From Calditrichia bacterium (lineage in GTDB: Bacteria; Calditrichota; Calditrichia; RBG-13-44-9; J042): 6,937 bases of DNA. The notes under the pieces are model-generated. The model was not told the DNA's origin. It worked only from the letters and a program-made list of their open reading frames with translations, and ran no database searches. The DNA is taken from NCBI GenBank assembly GCA_030430345.1, contig JAUIFT010000138.1, positions 1 through 6,937 on the forward strand. Direction: 5' to 3'. The position numbers and the translations under genes are program-made. Shown in pieces: positions 6,135-6,937 of the stretch; position 1 is the stretch's first letter, and every line of letters begins with the position of its first letter.

Positions 6135-6937
6135 TCACTCCGCGCTACCCACCCCAAACAAATGCCGATCCCAAAACGCCTCCTGCATCTGAAAATAATG
6201 ACGGCGATCGGCGGGACTGCGAATGCCATGACCCTGATCGGGATAGATCATCAATTGAAACTGCTTACCGGCATCGATCAATGCATCGACCATTTCGATG
6301 GCATTTTGCACATGGACATTATCATCGGCATCACCATGTATCAAGAGCAATTCACCGGATAAATTTGCTGCAGAGTTGGTTGGTGCACTGGTTTTATAGC
6401 CTTTCGGATTCTCCGCCGGCAATCCCATATAACGCTCCGTGTAAGCCGTATCATAAAAGCGCCAGTCAGTGACCGCAGAGACCGCGATACCGGCACAGAA
6501 TGCATCAGAATTGGTCATTGCATACAGAGTCATGTAACCTCCATAGCTACCGCCGGTAATGGCAATACGATCCCCGTCGACATAGGGCAGGCTTTTTAAA
6601 TAGGCGACACCGCGCAGCTGATCTTCCAGTTCGATCGCCCCCATATTTTTGTGCACCGGCGTTTCCCAATGATGCCCGCGTCCGGCGGCACCACGGTTAT
6701 CCATTCGGAAGATCAGGCAACCTTTTTGTGCCAGGTAATGATTCCAGTAGCCCCGGCCAGCGGAATTACGCACGGTCTGCGCATGGGGACCGCCATAGAC
6801 CGCGACAATCACCGGATATTTTTTATTGGGATTAAAGTCCGCCGGTTTGGTTATGGAGGCATAATATTCAAGATCATTGTCGCCGGTAAAAGTGAAAAGC
6901 TCGGTTGTGGGGAGGTCGAAGTTTTCCCGGATGCTGG
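6135..6937 (-). CDS. S9 family serine peptidase, DPP IV-like prolyl oligopeptidase C-terminal catalytic domain (N-terminus beyond window)
   Basis: The frame is open from the window edge to TGA at 6137-6135 and shows the last 266 residues. This is the alpha/beta-hydrolase domain of the prolyl oligopeptidase family. VAVYGGPH (44-51 of the visible part) is the usual entry to the domain. The nucleophile is S130 in GGSYGGY (128-134), where DPP IV has GWSYGG. The acid is D204 in HGDADDNVH (200-208) and the base is H236 in DQGHGI (233-238), so the triad is complete. FRMDNRGAAGRG (76-87) also matches the DPP IV/S9B type. The missing N-terminal part should hold a signal peptide and a beta-propeller of about 400-500 residues. 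Such enzymes cleave dipeptides, often X-Pro, from peptide N-termini, usually in the periplasm or at the surface. An internal ATT at 6812 is not a start, because the domain clearly continues upstream. The gene converges on the sigma factor gene. Confidence 0.95.
   Translation of the reverse strand, partial: SIRENFDLPTTELFTFTGDNDLEYYASITKPADFNPNKKYPVIVAVYGGPHAQTVRNSAGRGYWNHYLAQKGCLIFRMDNRGAAGRGHHWETPVHKNMGAIELEDQLRGVAYLKSLPYVDGDRIAITGGSYGGYMTLYAMTNSDAFCAGIAVSAVTDWRFYDTAYTERYMGLPAENPKGYKTSAPTNSAANLSGELLLIHGDADDNVHVQNAIEMVDALIDAGKQFQLMIYPDQGHGIRSPADRRHYFQMQEAFWDRHLFGVGSAE

Overview
The window holds seven genes: two cut off by the window edges and five complete. The organism looks like a diderm bacterium of the FCB group (Bacteroidota, Chlorobiota, Ignavibacteriota, Calditrichota and relatives). 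The main reason is the primary sigma factor. It is only 282 residues, lacks region 1.1, and has the DKYLQEIG start and short basic tail typical of that group's SigA/RpoD. A DPP IV-like S9 peptidase and a heptanucleotide tandem repeat fit this but do not prove it. The sequence alone does not fix the phylum or genus.

Layout. Positions 1-1032 (minus) encode the N-terminal 344 residues of a membrane protein with two zinc ribbons, a long Pro/Ala/acidic linker, one transmembrane helix and the start of an extracytoplasmic TPR region. A 680-bp divergent spacer follows. It contains an unexplained block (about 1080-1390) and 11.7 perfect copies of GTTGTTC (1429-1510). On the plus strand come a stand-alone cyclic-nucleotide-binding-domain protein (1713-2249) and an AI-2E/PerM-family membrane protein (2249-3286), which overlap at TAATG and are surely co-translated. 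Next are an RsbW-type HATPase anti-sigma regulator (3397-3810) and a 229-bp leader with alternative hairpins. A CapA-family metallophosphatase-like protein (about 4040-5119) follows; its signal peptide is plain, but no ATG, GTG or TTG precedes it in frame. The primary sigma factor gene is at 5163-6011. A strong bidirectional terminator and two further hairpins separate it from a convergent S9 prolyl-oligopeptidase-family gene (6135-end, minus), of which the whole catalytic core is visible.

How the genes may work together. The CNBD and AI-2E pair looks like a small sensor plus membrane-protein module. The anti-sigma-type kinase lies on the same strand between that pair and the CapA and sigma factor genes, but no STAS antagonist or PP2C phosphatase is present, so any partner-switching circuit would need parts from elsewhere. 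The sigma factor and peptidase are ordinary genes. The points most worth a second look are the hidden start of the capA-like gene and its leader, the zinc-ribbon/TPR membrane protein, and the CNBD/AI-2E coupling. I see no clear defence system, CRISPR array, mobile element or RNA gene.
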